Assembly (NCBI GenBank): GCA_009835005.1 | Contig: WTFG01000006.1 | Span: 146,866 to 210,865 of the forward strand | Length of the DNA: 64,000 bases | From: Flavobacteriaceae bacterium Ap0902 | Lineage (GTDB): Bacteria > Bacteroidota > Bacteroidia > Flavobacteriales > Weeksellaceae | Direction: 5' to 3' | Shown: positions 9,147 through 17,456 of the stretch, piece after piece | Numbering within the stretch: the stretch's first letter is position 1 | Layout: each line of letters begins with the position of its first letter | Translations under genes and position numbers: made by a program | The notes under the pieces: generated by a model | What the model saw: the letters and a program-made list of their open reading frames with translations, nothing else | Databases searched by the model: none | Told to the model about the DNA's origin: nothing

Positions 9147-9157
9147 AATGTTTTAAT

Positions 9158-9487
9158 TTATCCGCCTACTCGTTTAACGTCCATACCCAAGTCTTTGAGG
9201 TATTTCATAATTCTGTCTCTATAGTCACCTTGGAGTATAATTTGCCCATTTTTGGCAGAGCCTCCAATCCCAAGAAATTTCTTGAGTTCTTTGGCCAGTT
9301 GTTTAAAGTCCTCATCATTGCCTGTATAACCTTTTATAATTGTGGTGGGTTTGCCATTTCTCTTTTCATAATGACATTCTACCGTATCATGGGGAATCCA
9401 AAGACCTTCTTGTTTTTCATCAATTTTGTCATTCTCTGCTGGCACATGGTCAGGGAATAGATCCTTTAATTTGTCTTTTAAATCCAT
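9158..9487 (-). CDS. SUI1/YciH-like translation initiation factor
   Basis: 109-residue protein with a C-terminal SUI1 (eIF1-like) domain: TTIIKGYTGNDEDFKQLAKELK, followed by the family's GIGGSAKNGQIILQGDYR and a final helix with YLKDLGMDVKRVGG. The short lead is acidic. Bacterial members (YciH) are thought to influence fidelity of start-codon selection on the 30S subunit, without being essential. It heads a minus-strand pair with the nucleoside phosphorylase and is divergent from the rRNA methyltransferase gene. The 274-base divergent gap holds the rsmB-side -7 element and a minus-strand TATCTTTG at 9607-9614, about 120 bases upstream. Confidence 0.88.
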   Translation of the reverse strand: MDLKDKLKDLFPDHVPAENDKIDEKQEGLWIPHDTVECHYEKRNGKPTTIIKGYTGNDEDFKQLAKELKKFLGIGGSAKNGQIILQGDYRDRIMKYLKDLGMDVKRVGG

Positions 9488-9749
9488 AGGTTTTGATCGA
9501 GTCGTTTTTTTAATTTTGCCTATCTAACTATTAAATAAGAAATAAGCTAAATAAAACATGTTGTATTATGATATGTATTATCTTGAAATAAGATTCTCTT
9601 TTAAATCAAAGATAATTAATTTTCTATTTTTAAAGAAGAAACACGCCAGATACTTAAAACAAATAAATTTATAATAATCCTTCAAAAATAGATACCGTCC
9701 AACTTGGGGCAGATAAATTTAAAAAGATTTCACCATTCATATTATTGGT

Positions 9750-9757
9750 TATCTTTG
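9750..9757 (+). promoter_or_regulatory. Predicted -7 element (TATCTTTG) immediately before the RsmB-type gene
   Basis: TATCTTTG matches TAnnTTTG and ends only 4 bases before the ATG at 9762. Transcription would begin at or next to the start codon, giving a leaderless or nearly leaderless mRNA. No -33 TTG at standard spacing. Confidence 0.5.
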
Positions 9758-9761
9758 TCCT

Positions 9762-10961
9762 ATGCAAATATTAACACACCACAACCTCTATGTAGGGATG
9801 ATAGAAGCTCTCAAAATGATTATAGAGGAAGAAGAATACACAGATAGAGCGATAGAGAAAATTTTCAAACAAAATAGACTTTGGGGTAGCCGTGACCGTG
9901 GATTTGTGGCAGAAATGATTTATGACATGGTACGGTGGAAAAGAAAAATTAATTTCGTTTCTGGGAATACCTTGAAAAAAAGACATTATTGGGATTTCAT
10001 TGGCGCTTGGGTTTTAATGAATGATGGTGAGCTTCCAGATTATGAAGAGTTTCAAGGTTTAAAACGGGATAAAATCCTTGCTGCGATGCGACAAGCCTAT
10101 AAACACCCAGCTATTCAACATTCTGTTTCAGATGAATTAAATGCCATAGGGTTAGCGCAATTAGGAGAGGATTGGTATGCAGAATTAGAAGAATTAAATA
10201 TTCCAGCTTCTGCGATTATCAGAGTAAATAGTTTGCGAGCAACTGCGCAAGATGTTAAGGCAGAATTTAGAGATTTAGATATTGAAATTGTTAAACTCAA
10301 AAGATATGAAGATGCTTATGCTTTGAGAGAAAAGGCTAACATCTTCAAGACAGATGCTTTTCAAAAAGGATGGTTTGAGATGCAAGATGCTTCCTCACAA
10401 TTGGTAGCGCCTTTCTGTGAGGTAGAACCTGGTATGCGTGTGGCGGATACTTGTGCTGGAGCAGGTGGGAAAACACTTCATTTAGCTGCTTTAATGCAGA
10501 ACAAAGGACAAATCATGGCCATGGATATTTATCAAAATAAATTGAATGAATTAAAAAGAAGAGCTAAGCGAGATGGAGCACATAATATTCAAACCAAATT
10601 GATAGATAGCAAACAGTTAAAAAGATGGAAAGGTTCTTTTGATAGGGTTCTGATTGATGCTCCTTGTACGGGTTCTGGTGTGCTCAAAAGAAATCCAGAT
10701 GCGAAGTATAAAATTAATAATGAATTTCTAAATAATGTAAAAGCTACCCAAGCAGAAGTTCTAGATAATTATTCCAAGTTGATGAAGGATGATGGACTTT
10801 TAATGTATGTAACATGCTCTATCTTCCCAGCAGAAAACGATAAACAAATAGAACATTTCTTGCAAAATCATCCCGAATTTGAATTGAAGGAAGAGAAAAA
10901 GATTTGGCCTTCAGAGACAGGATTTGATGGATTTTATATGGCGAAATTAGGTAAAAAATAA
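9762..10961 (+). CDS. RsmB-type 16S rRNA (cytosine-C5) methyltransferase
   Basis: SAM-dependent RNA m5C methyltransferase of the RsmB/NOP2/NSUN family, 399 residues. The N-terminal 130 residues are helical and NusB-like. The catalytic domain has SAM motif I DTCAGAGGKT (229-238), the motif IV Cys302 in DAPCTGSGVLKRNP, and the motif VI Cys352 in YVTCSIFPAEND; family members use both cysteines, one as nucleophile and one to release the product. Target is probably 16S rRNA C967 (E. coli numbering), by family. A promoter element lies directly against the ATG, supporting this start. Confidence 0.88.
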   Translation: MQILTHHNLYVGMIEALKMIIEEEEYTDRAIEKIFKQNRLWGSRDRGFVAEMIYDMVRWKRKINFVSGNTLKKRHYWDFIGAWVLMNDGELPDYEEFQGLKRDKILAAMRQAYKHPAIQHSVSDELNAIGLAQLGEDWYAELEELNIPASAIIRVNSLRATAQDVKAEFRDLDIEIVKLKRYEDAYALREKANIFKTDAFQKGWFEMQDASSQLVAPFCEVEPGMRVADTCAGAGGKTLHLAALMQNKGQIMAMDIYQNKLNELKRRAKRDGAHNIQTKLIDSKQLKRWKGSFDRVLIDAPCTGSGVLKRNPDAKYKINNEFLNNVKATQAEVLDNYSKLMKDDGLLMYVTCSIFPAENDKQIEHFLQNHPEFELKEEKKIWPSETGFDGFYMAKLGKK

Positions 10962-11028
10962 GAGTATACTGGTGATAGCTATTTACAATTATATATATTA
11001 AAATAGATTTTGGATTAAATAAATTTAA

Positions 11029-11163
11029 AAGTAGCTGTCTCAAAGCACCGCTTTTGTTACCCTGAATTTATTTCAGGGTCTCATAATAAACTGGTTATAA
11101 TAATAATAAGATTCTGAATCGAGCTCAGAATAGCCAGTTTTTAAGGTTTTGAGACGGCTACTT
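11029..11163. repeat. Structured intergenic repeat, copy 2 (135 bp)
   Basis: The ends are inverted: AAGTAGCTGTCTCAAAG and TTTTGAGACGGCTACTT. It shares with copy 1 (4111-4241) the ends and a central block including GAATTTATTTCAGGG. The short hairpin is perfect here (CCCTGAA-TTTAT-TTCAGGG). The long hairpin keeps its outer ACTGG...CCAGT pairs but has a different interior (ATTCTGA...TCAGAAT), so the fold is kept while the sequence differs. It also sits between convergent genes. Confidence 0.85.
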
Positions 11164-11190
11164 TTGTCTTATACAATTTGATATGGTTTA

Positions 11191-11463
11191 TTAATCTTGG
11201 TCTGCGCCGCTATAATAATTGTTCTCTTCGTCCTCTTCTCCAATATTCTCCATTTGATTATCATATTCAGAACCTGGAACATCTAACCCCATACCCATCG
11301 TATCGTTATTATCAATTTCGCCTTCTGGCTTGCCTTGATTGTCTAGTGGAATGTGACTTTCTTGATTATAGATATCCTCATTTTTAGGATAATCCATTTG
11401 TTCTAATTTCTTATTTTGTTCCTCTACGCTATCTCCTTTTGGTTTATTCTCTTTACTTGCCAT
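11191..11463 (-). CDS. Small acidic hypothetical protein
   Basis: A 90-residue, strongly acidic, probably disordered protein with no membrane segment or signal peptide. The second half holds an acidic motif region with GMGLDVPGSEYDNQ and GEEDEENNYYSGAD, a pattern I associate with a small uncharacterised flavobacterial family; the N-terminal half is low-complexity, rich in Asn, Glu and Lys. No catalytic motif is visible. It lies 47 bases upstream of the CoA-transferase gene's stop on the same strand order, after the second structured repeat. Function unknown. Confidence 0.7.
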   Translation of the reverse strand: MASKENKPKGDSVEEQNKKLEQMDYPKNEDIYNQESHIPLDNQGKPEGEIDNNDTMGMGLDVPGSEYDNQMENIGEEDEENNYYSGADQD

Positions 11464-11510
11464 AATTTTCTTTTTATTTAAATGTACTCAAAATTTAAAC
11501 CAAAATAAAA

Positions 11511-12785
11511 TTATACATGGATATGTAATAATTCACGTGCTTGTTTGCTCAACATTTCTCTATCATCTGGATGGGCAATAGAAATTAATAATTTGGCTCT
11601 TTCTTGTATATTTTTACCAAATAGATCAACTACCCCATACTCCGTAGCTATGTAATGAACATGGGCTCTCGTCGTAGTCACACTTGCGCCCAAAGCCAGC
11701 TGAGCAACTAATTTAGATTTCCCTTTGATGGTTCTTGAACTTATACCAAAGATAGGTTTACCACCTTCTGATAGTGATGCACCACGCACAAAATCCATTT
11801 GACCACCCACGCCAGAATATTGATAACTACCAAGGGTGTCCGCACATACTTGCCCTGTTAAATCAATTTCTATAGCACTGTTAATGGCTATAACATTCGG
11901 GTTTTGTCTAATGTTAGAAGTGTCATTGGTGAAACTAGATTCTTTGAAATGGACCAGAGGATTATCATCTATAAAATCATATAACTTTTGACTTCCTAGG
12001 GCGAAACAAGTAAGGATTTTCCCTGGCTTAATTTTTTTCATCTCTCCTGTAATGGCACCAGATTCTACCAACGGTAGAACGCCATCAGAAAATAATTCTG
12101 TATGAATTCCTAATTTTTTATGGTTTTTTAAATTGCTTAAAACTACTTCTGGCACTGCACCTATTCCCATTTGCAAAGTAGCCCCGTCATCTATAAGAGA
12201 AGCAATATTCTCCCCAATTTTAGTTTCAATTTCTGTTGGGGCAGCGGCCTCCATATTGAAGATAGGTCCTTCATGTGCTACAGCCGCCGTTATTCTGCTT
12301 TTATGGATGATACCGTCTCCGTGAGAGCGTGGAACGTTAGGGTTCACAAGTGCAATTATTTTCTTGGCACTTTCTACAGCCGAAAGAGATATATCTATAG
12401 AAACGCCCAATGAGCAATATCCATGTTTATCTGGGGGAGAAACCTGTATTAGAGCAACATCTATCGGGACTATTTTTTTTCTATACAAGGTTGGAATTTC
12501 ACTCAAAAAAGTAGGTGTGTAACTCCCGTGACTTTGATTAATCGCTTTTCTAATATTTTCACTCACAAAGAATGAATTGATGTAAAAAGAATTGTGATAG
12601 GGTTCTTGCGCAAATAATGCGTTACCAGATGGTAATATTCCTGTGATTTCTACATCTTTTAATCTTTTATATTGATGCGCTAATTCATTAATCAATGGTT
12701 CTGGTGTCATGGCACCTGTATGAATAAAAACACGTTCTCCAGATTGGATATGACTAATGGCTTCTTGTTGAGTAGTATATTGCAT
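11511..12785 (-). CDS. Acetyl-CoA hydrolase/CoA-transferase family protein
   Basis: Cytoplasmic enzyme of 424 residues in the acetyl-CoA hydrolase/transferase family, which moves CoA between short-chain acyl groups through a glutamyl-CoA thioester. Visible are the N-terminal GERVFIHTGAMTPEPL, the ALIQVSPPDKHGYCSLG strand and MGIGAVPEVVLSNL (CoA-binding), then HTELFSDGVLPLVESG with the likely region of the catalytic Glu. Length fits the 4-hydroxybutyrate CoA-transferase branch better than the longer succinate:acetate branch; the true substrate is unknown. A dyad and -7 element lie just upstream. Start at 12785 gives a conventional N-terminus. Confidence 0.85.
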   Translation of the reverse strand: MQYTTQQEAISHIQSGERVFIHTGAMTPEPLINELAHQYKRLKDVEITGILPSGNALFAQEPYHNSFYINSFFVSENIRKAINQSHGSYTPTFLSEIPTLYRKKIVPIDVALIQVSPPDKHGYCSLGVSIDISLSAVESAKKIIALVNPNVPRSHGDGIIHKSRITAAVAHEGPIFNMEAAAPTEIETKIGENIASLIDDGATLQMGIGAVPEVVLSNLKNHKKLGIHTELFSDGVLPLVESGAITGEMKKIKPGKILTCFALGSQKLYDFIDDNPLVHFKESSFTNDTSNIRQNPNVIAINSAIEIDLTGQVCADTLGSYQYSGVGGQMDFVRGASLSEGGKPIFGISSRTIKGKSKLVAQLALGASVTTTRAHVHYIATEYGVVDLFGKNIQERAKLLISIAHPDDREMLSKQARELLHIHV

Positions 12786-12814
12786 AAGTAGAAATTGAAT
12801 AAGTATAAATATAA

Positions 12815-12845
12815 CAAATTTATATCGATAAATAAACGATATAAA
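12815..12845 (-). promoter_or_regulatory. Promoter -7 element overlapping a perfect 9-bp inverted repeat (operator candidate)
   Basis: On the minus strand TAAATTTG (12815-12822) matches TAnnTTTG, 29 bases before the CoA-transferase ATG. Overlapping it is a perfect dyad, TTTATATCG (12819-12827), 9 bases, CGATATAAA (12837-12845), the spacing expected of a dimeric repressor site. The rest of the 297-base gap up to 13082 shows nothing I can identify. Confidence 0.45.
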
Positions 12846-13082
12846 TCATACAAAGTCACATTCATAGCTTGCGTTTATGATTCTACCTGGGAGAACAAAA
12901 ATTTATACCTCAAAAAAGATGAATTGCATAAAAGAAGTGGTTGTTTTAAAACCCTTAAAAATGGTCATTGAACTAGACTCAGTCTCACGGGATTAAAAGC
13001 CTGTTTATTTTGAGTATCAGAATTGATTTTAGGAAGAAAATAGGGTTGTTTTTGAGATGCTTATTTTGGGTATTGTTTTAAT

Positions 13083-13859
13083 TTATTCAAATTTTAATGA
13101 AAACATAATAGCGCGGGTCTGCAGTGACTCCAAGGAATTGGCCCATATCGGGACTGTATCTGGGTCGTCTGGTACGAGTTCGTTGTTCATAAAGAAAATA
13201 CCCTTGACGGAAGGGGTCAGTTTAAATCGCCTGAAATATATGCTAATACCCCCTTCTACTTGCCAGTTAAAGCCGTGCGTTTTTAAGCGGAAAATACCAT
13301 CCCCATTATCATCTGTATTATTTTCTTGGCTTTGTAAATTCATGGCATATCCCGCACCTACTTGTAAATATGGTCTTGTATTAAACCAACGGTTCCCGTG
13401 AACTTGTATCATGATAGGTACATCTACATAAGAAGATTTAAGGGTTCTTATAGAATCCTCTGCAGTTGCAGTATATAGTTCTGTGCTGGGTGCTGGATGC
13501 GGATAGCTTGCATCTTCTCTAATATGATTAAAATATAAGGTACGTTCTGTGAAGTGAATTCCTGGCTGCACATAAACATCAAAATAGTTATTAAGCCTCA
13601 ATTTACCCATAAGTCCAGCAGAAAATCCTATTTTGCCTTCTGACTCTACGGTAAATCTCCCATATTGATCTATTCCATAATTACCCTCGATATCTGGTGT
13701 AATTTTGAAGTCAAAATAATTGAATCCTAGAAAATAACCATAAGAAAGTTTTTTATTATCTTCTATGGTGTTTTTGTCTTCTCTATCGAAGTTGGTCTTC
13801 CACTGTGCCTGTGAGAACACAATAGTGAAAATTGCTAGAAGGGAAAGTATCTTTTTCAT
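13083..13859 (-). CDS. PorT/SprT-like outer membrane protein of the type IX secretion system
   Basis: Predicted outer membrane beta-barrel of 258 residues with a clear signal peptide (cleavage after SQA, about residue 18). Strands alternate through GYFLGFNYFDFKI, YVQPGIHFTERTLYF, VDVPIMIQVHG and PYLQVGAGYAMNL, and the chain ends in ...FSLKFE. The family is porin-like PorT. Placement directly after the menaquinone methyltransferase gene (29-base gap) is the arrangement known for sprT/porT in flavobacteria, where the protein is needed for type IX secretion and gliding. Assignment therefore combines length, topology and synteny; other T9SS genes are not in this window. Confidence 0.78.
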   Translation of the reverse strand: MKKILSLLAIFTIVFSQAQWKTNFDREDKNTIEDNKKLSYGYFLGFNYFDFKITPDIEGNYGIDQYGRFTVESEGKIGFSAGLMGKLRLNNYFDVYVQPGIHFTERTLYFNHIREDASYPHPAPSTELYTATAEDSIRTLKSSYVDVPIMIQVHGNRWFNTRPYLQVGAGYAMNLQSQENNTDDNGDGIFRLKTHGFNWQVEGGISIYFRRFKLTPSVKGIFFMNNELVPDDPDTVPIWANSLESLQTRAIMFSLKFE

Positions 13860-13888
13860 GTCTTTTGCTAAACGTATAGATTTGACTT

Positions 13889-14617
13889 TTATTTTGTAGA
13901 AGTATAAATGCTTGCGATCCCAAAAGTTAGTTCTTTGTTCTTTGGATTTTTAAAAGCTACAGATTTTAAGATTTGGTTTAATTTTTCTCCAAAAGGGAAC
14001 GCTTGTACAGATTCTGGTAAATACGTGTATGCTCTATGGTCTTTAGAAAAAGTTTTGCCAATTACAGGCAAGATATTTTTGAAATAAAAATTATATAATT
14101 GCTTAATTGGAAAGCGTTGAGGTTGGCTAAATTCCAAGATTACAAAAGTGCCACCTGGTTTTAATACTCTATGGATTTCCTTTAATCCTTTTTCTAAAGT
14201 TTCAAAGTTTCTAACACCAAATGCAACGGTAATGGCATCAAAACTATCATCCTCAAAAGGCATGTTCTCTGCGTCTCCTTGGATCATCTCTATTTGTTGA
14301 TCTAAATCCTTTTCCTTGACTTTTTTCCTACCATATTCCAGCATCCCTGCAGATAGATCAAATCCTGTAATTTGGGCCTGTGGATTCTGTTTAGCCAAAG
14401 CGATGGCTAAATCTCCTGTTCCAGTAGCAACGTCCAAAATAGTTTTGGGTTCTGCATTTTTAATAATCTTAACAACTTTTTTTCGCCATTGGATATCTAT
14501 GCCCACAGATAATAAACGATTTAAAAAGTCATATTTATGAGAAACATTATCAAACATTTGTTCCACCTCATCTTTCTTGCCCATGCTAGAGCCATAAGGT
14601 TTTACTTGTTCTGCCAT
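13889..14617 (-). CDS. ubiE: Demethylmenaquinone methyltransferase (MenG/UbiE)
   Basis: SAM-dependent C-methyltransferase, 242 residues, for the last step of menaquinone synthesis in Bacteroidota. Seen are [16 protein letters not shown] (about 22-37), SAM motif [12 protein letters not shown], the [12 protein letters not shown] strand, [13 protein letters not shown] and the post-motif [17 protein letters not shown], all characteristic of UbiE/MenG. It lies 29 bases upstream of the PorT gene and 33 bases after the stop-proximal end of the next gene, all on the minus strand. Confidence 0.95.
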   Translation of the reverse strand: MAEQVKPYGSSMGKKDEVEQMFDNVSHKYDFLNRLLSVGIDIQWRKKVVKIIKNAEPKTILDVATGTGDLAIALAKQNPQAQITGFDLSAGMLEYGRKKVKEKDLDQQIEMIQGDAENMPFEDDSFDAITVAFGVRNFETLEKGLKEIHRVLKPGGTFVILEFSQPQRFPIKQLYNFYFKNILPVIGKTFSKDHRAYTYLPESVQAFPFGEKLNQILKSVAFKNPKNKELTFGIASIYTSTK

Positions 14618-14650
14618 ATTAAATTTTTTGTAAAAATAGGATAATTAGAA

Positions 14651-15217
14651 TTATTCGTAACGTTCAAAATAAAATTGTTTGAAATCACTTTCTCTAAATA
14701 TTTTTTTTCTGGTGGCTTTATTCTCTGATTTCAAGGCAACAGGTGGGAAATCTTCATTCAAATTATAATAGAAATCTTTTATATATAAGGAAGAGTCTAT
14801 TCTAACATCGCCTTGATATTTTTTCCCTTCATAGGTGACACCATTTTCTCTAAAGATAGAATCCTTGTCCACTTCTGGTCCATAAGGCATACCAAATATA
14901 AAGTATTTGGCTCTAATCGGGTTGATAACTCCTCTTGGTGTATCTACTATAAATGCTGTGGATGGGCTATTTAATGAATCAATCTCTGATTCCACTTTCA
15001 GGGTATGGGTTCCATTAGACAAGTTGACTTCTACATGCTGGCTAGCAGCAATGCTATATGTTTCATCATCAATTTCTACGGTGATACTTGATTGGGTAGG
15101 GTTGTCTATAAGTTGAATACTTTCTCTTTGGATATAGGAGAAATAAATCCAAAGACTACCAATACATATTAATAGGGCTAAAAGGAAGCCAATGAGGTTG
15201 GGGCTAAGTTTTTTCAT
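14651..15217 (-). CDS. Hypothetical membrane-anchored protein
   Basis: I do not recognise a named family. Starting at the ATG whose complement is at 15215-15217, the protein has 188 residues: a basic start (MKKLSPN), one membrane segment (about 7-27), then an extracytoplasmic beta-rich domain with TVEIDDETYSIAAS and an IDTPRGVINP-like turn that resembles PEGA-type surface folds, ending in FKQFYFERYE. A longer frame opens at 15280, but the -7 element at 15227-15234 would then lie inside it, so the shorter start is preferred. Divergent from the sigma factor gene and upstream of ubiE. Confidence 0.65.
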   Translation of the reverse strand: MKKLSPNLIGFLLALLICIGSLWIYFSYIQRESIQLIDNPTQSSITVEIDDETYSIAASQHVEVNLSNGTHTLKVESEIDSLNSPSTAFIVDTPRGVINPIRAKYFIFGMPYGPEVDKDSIFRENGVTYEGKKYQGDVRIDSSLYIKDFYYNLNEDFPPVALKSENKATRKKIFRESDFKQFYFERYE

Positions 15218-15226
15218 AATATCCAG

Positions 15227-15234
15227 CAAAGTTA
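15227..15234 (-). promoter_or_regulatory. Predicted -7 element (TAACTTTG) of the hypothetical gene
   Basis: Minus-strand TAACTTTG matches TAnnTTTG and ends 9 bases before the ATG complement at 15217, supporting the shorter start. No TTG at -33 spacing. Confidence 0.45.
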
Positions 15235-15300
15235 AAACTCTTTTATGATTTAATTTTATATTTATTGTAACATTAAGCAATAATTATTTACTCATAAGGT

Positions 15301-15804
15301 GTGAGTCATTCTGATAAAGAAAAAGAATTTACTGCATTAATACAGGGGAACCAAGGTATTATTCATAAAGTGTGTCATACATACACGAATGACCAAATGG
15401 CTCATGATGACTTGTTTCAGGAAATTGTTTTGCAATTATGGAAATCCTATGATTCTTTTAAAGGTAATTCTAAATTCACTACATGGATGTATAGAGTGGG
15501 GATTAATACAGCGATTTCACTATACAGGAAAAAGAAAAGTAGACCAGAGAGTTCTAATATAGAAGATTATCATTTTAAAATCAAAGCAGAAGAAAAGGAT
15601 GAGAATTTGGTTTATCAATTACAAATGTTAAAGAATGCCATCCAGAAATTAAATGATGTGGAAAGGGCATTGGTTCTACTATATCTAGATGATTTGCCCT
15701 ACAAGGAAATATCAGAAACATTAGGGATTTCAGAGGTTAATGCAAGAGTGAAAATGAACCGGGTAAAGAAAAAATTAAAAGAAATGCTAAATCCTCATAG
15801 ATAA
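15301..15804 (+). CDS. ECF-type RNA polymerase sigma factor
   Basis: Sigma-70 family factor, 167 residues, with only regions 2 and 4. Region 2 includes HDDLFQEIVLQLWKSYDSF and KFTTWMYRVGINTAISLYR; region 4 includes ALVLLYLDDLPYKEISETLG and SEVNARVKMNRVKKKLKEML, the promoter-binding helix-turn-helix. The start is GTG at 15301. Stop and next ATG are 2 bases apart, so the following membrane protein is almost certainly co-expressed and is the natural candidate for its anti-sigma partner. The regulon is unknown. Confidence 0.92.
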   Translation: MSHSDKEKEFTALIQGNQGIIHKVCHTYTNDQMAHDDLFQEIVLQLWKSYDSFKGNSKFTTWMYRVGINTAISLYRKKKSRPESSNIEDYHFKIKAEEKDENLVYQLQMLKNAIQKLNDVERALVLLYLDDLPYKEISETLGISEVNARVKMNRVKKKLKEMLNPHR

Positions 15805-15806
15805 TT

Positions 15807-16436
15807 ATGGATGATAATTTTGATTTAAAAGCATTGCAAGAGGTTTGGCAAAAACAAACCCAGAACCATCAATATACAGAGGATGAGATTTTCCAGATGT
15901 TGAAGCGTAAATCTATAACTTCTGTTAAATGGATATTGTACATAAGTTTGATAGAGGTATTATTGAGTGTTCTTTTATTGGTATACTTATTCAAAGATTT
16001 AGACTTGAATAAATATCATGAAGAATTAAAGCAAACCTATGGAGATTTCACCTATTGGAATGAGGGCTTAATGATATTAAGCATGGCAGTAAATCTATAT
16101 TTCCTTTATCAATTTATCATAGGATATAGACAAGTAAATGCACAATCTAGTGTGAAGTCATTGACGCAAAATATATTGAAGTTTAAGAGCGTGGTTTCTA
16201 GGTTTATTTATTTTAATCTAGTCTTCATCATAATTTCAAGTATTATAGCCTCTATTGTTGTATTTATAGAGGTTAATACACAACTTAATACAAAGGAGGG
16301 AGCCATCGTTATATTAGTAATCATACTAATTCTGATCATGATGATAGGAATCGTATGGCTGTATTATTATTTGCTATACGGAACCTTTGTAAGAAGGCTC
16401 AAAAAGAATTTAAAATCTTTATCGGAAATTAAGTAA
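15807..16436 (+). CDS. Multi-span membrane protein, putative anti-sigma partner
   Basis: 209 residues. The first 35 are cytoplasmic and acidic/polar (LKALQEVWQKQ, then DEIFQMLKRKS), followed by four predicted membrane segments at about 37-60, 88-107, 128-152 and 162-190 and a basic tail. No zinc-binding HxxxCxxC motif of classical anti-sigma factors is present. The position, 2 bases after an ECF sigma gene, and the cytoplasmic N-terminal helix suggest it holds the sigma factor at the membrane; this is inference from context. Similar sigma-plus-membrane-protein pairs are common in Bacteroidota. Confidence 0.65.
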   Translation: MDDNFDLKALQEVWQKQTQNHQYTEDEIFQMLKRKSITSVKWILYISLIEVLLSVLLLVYLFKDLDLNKYHEELKQTYGDFTYWNEGLMILSMAVNLYFLYQFIIGYRQVNAQSSVKSLTQNILKFKSVVSRFIYFNLVFIIISSIIASIVVFIEVNTQLNTKEGAIVILVIILILIMMIGIVWLYYYLLYGTFVRRLKKNLKSLSEIK

Positions 16437-16441
16437 AATTC

Positions 16442-16714
16442 TTACCAGCGTTTAACGATGAAGTTCTTCAAAAAATCAGAATCCTTAATTTCTTCTGTTA
16501 TAACTTGGGTGACATCGGCGCTTTCTGGTCCCTTTTTGCACCACTCTATAAATTGTGCTAATTCTGCCTTTTTCCCTTGTGCAATGATTTTTACATCGCC
16601 ATTTTCCAAGTTCTCTACGGTTCCACGTATCCCAAGATTATCTGCTTTATCTTTGCTAGAATCACGAAATGATACATTTTGTACTTTTCCCTTAACAGTT
16701 ATATTTAATGTCAT
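16442..16714 (-). CDS. Acylphosphatase
   Basis: Acylphosphatase, about 90 residues with the ATG complement at 16712-16714; a further in-frame ATG at 16732 would add six residues. The motif VKGKVQNVSFRDSS carries the catalytic Arg of the GxVQGVxFR loop, though the usual second Gly is Asn here, and GIRGTVENLENGDVKI contains the conserved Asn. It hydrolyses acyl-phosphate bonds in the cytoplasm. Convergent with the sigma-partner gene (5-base gap). Confidence 0.85.
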   Translation of the reverse strand: MTLNITVKGKVQNVSFRDSSKDKADNLGIRGTVENLENGDVKIIAQGKKAELAQFIEWCKKGPESADVTQVITEEIKDSDFLKNFIVKRW

Positions 16715-16767
16715 TATTCTTTTTATAAGCATCCTAATATACGAATAAAATCTTTATAGATAAGTTA

Positions 16768-16799
16768 AAACGCTTTAGGACATGATTCCTAAAGCGTTT
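16768..16799 (-). terminator. Hairpin terminator after ssb
   Basis: Perfect 13-bp stem (AAACGCTTTAGGA paired with TCCTAAAGCGTTT) around a 6-base loop, just past the ssb stop on the minus strand. The T run after it is short (TTTT). Confidence 0.65.
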
Positions 16800-16822
16800 G
16801 ACTCATATGGTAATTAATATTA

Positions 16823-17221
16823 TTAAAAAGGAAGATCATCATCTTCAACAGAAGCCTTGGCATAATGAGCCGTTTTTTCTACGCTTCCACCTTTTTTATC
16901 AAGCACTATAAAATTTCTTACTTCAATTTCTGTCATATAGCGTAACACATTATCCTTGTCTTGGTATTTCCTGTTGATTAATTTACCTTCTATCAAAAGC
17001 ATATGGCCCTTATTCACACTTTTCTCTAGTCTATCTGCCATGTCGCGCCAGCCAATCAGGTTGTGCCATGTGGTATTTTCTACCCATTCTCCTGTTTTGT
17101 TTTTATAACGCTCATTCGTGGCAATACTCACTCGCGCCAATTTACTACCATTGGATAGTATTTTAATTTCTGGGTTCATTCCTACGTTTCCCACCAATTG
17201 CACTTTGTTTCTAATACTCAT
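16823..17221 (-). CDS. ssb: Single-stranded DNA-binding protein
   Basis: OB-fold SSB of 132 residues: RNKVQLVGNVGMNPEI at the start, NTTWHNLIGWRDMADRLEK and KGHMLLIEGKLINRKY in the DNA-binding part, and an acidic tail ending DDDLPF, the interaction tip for SSB partners. Length is slightly short because the disordered linker is brief. A second, longer SSB may exist elsewhere. The 235-base upstream gap is AT-rich; a minus-strand CATATTTG near 17255 is one base from the -7 consensus. Confidence 0.95.
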   Translation of the reverse strand: MSIRNKVQLVGNVGMNPEIKILSNGSKLARVSIATNERYKNKTGEWVENTTWHNLIGWRDMADRLEKSVNKGHMLLIEGKLINRKYQDKDNVLRYMTEIEVRNFIVLDKKGGSVEKTAHYAKASVEDDDLPF

Positions 17222-17456
17222 AACTTTAAATTTAGTTCGTTAATTAATTGTTGATGCAAATATGAGAAAGCCAGAAAGGGTTAGAAGGATAATAAACAAT
17301 TACTTACGTATAAAGTCGTTTGTAAACGCTTAAACGCGTGTATAACGGTTTAATTAAGACATTAATCTTTTCATTTTAAATAAGTTATCTATAAAATTGT
17401 TTATATTGTAACTTTTTGTATGAAATCACGTCTAATTGAATTAAAGAATTAAATTT

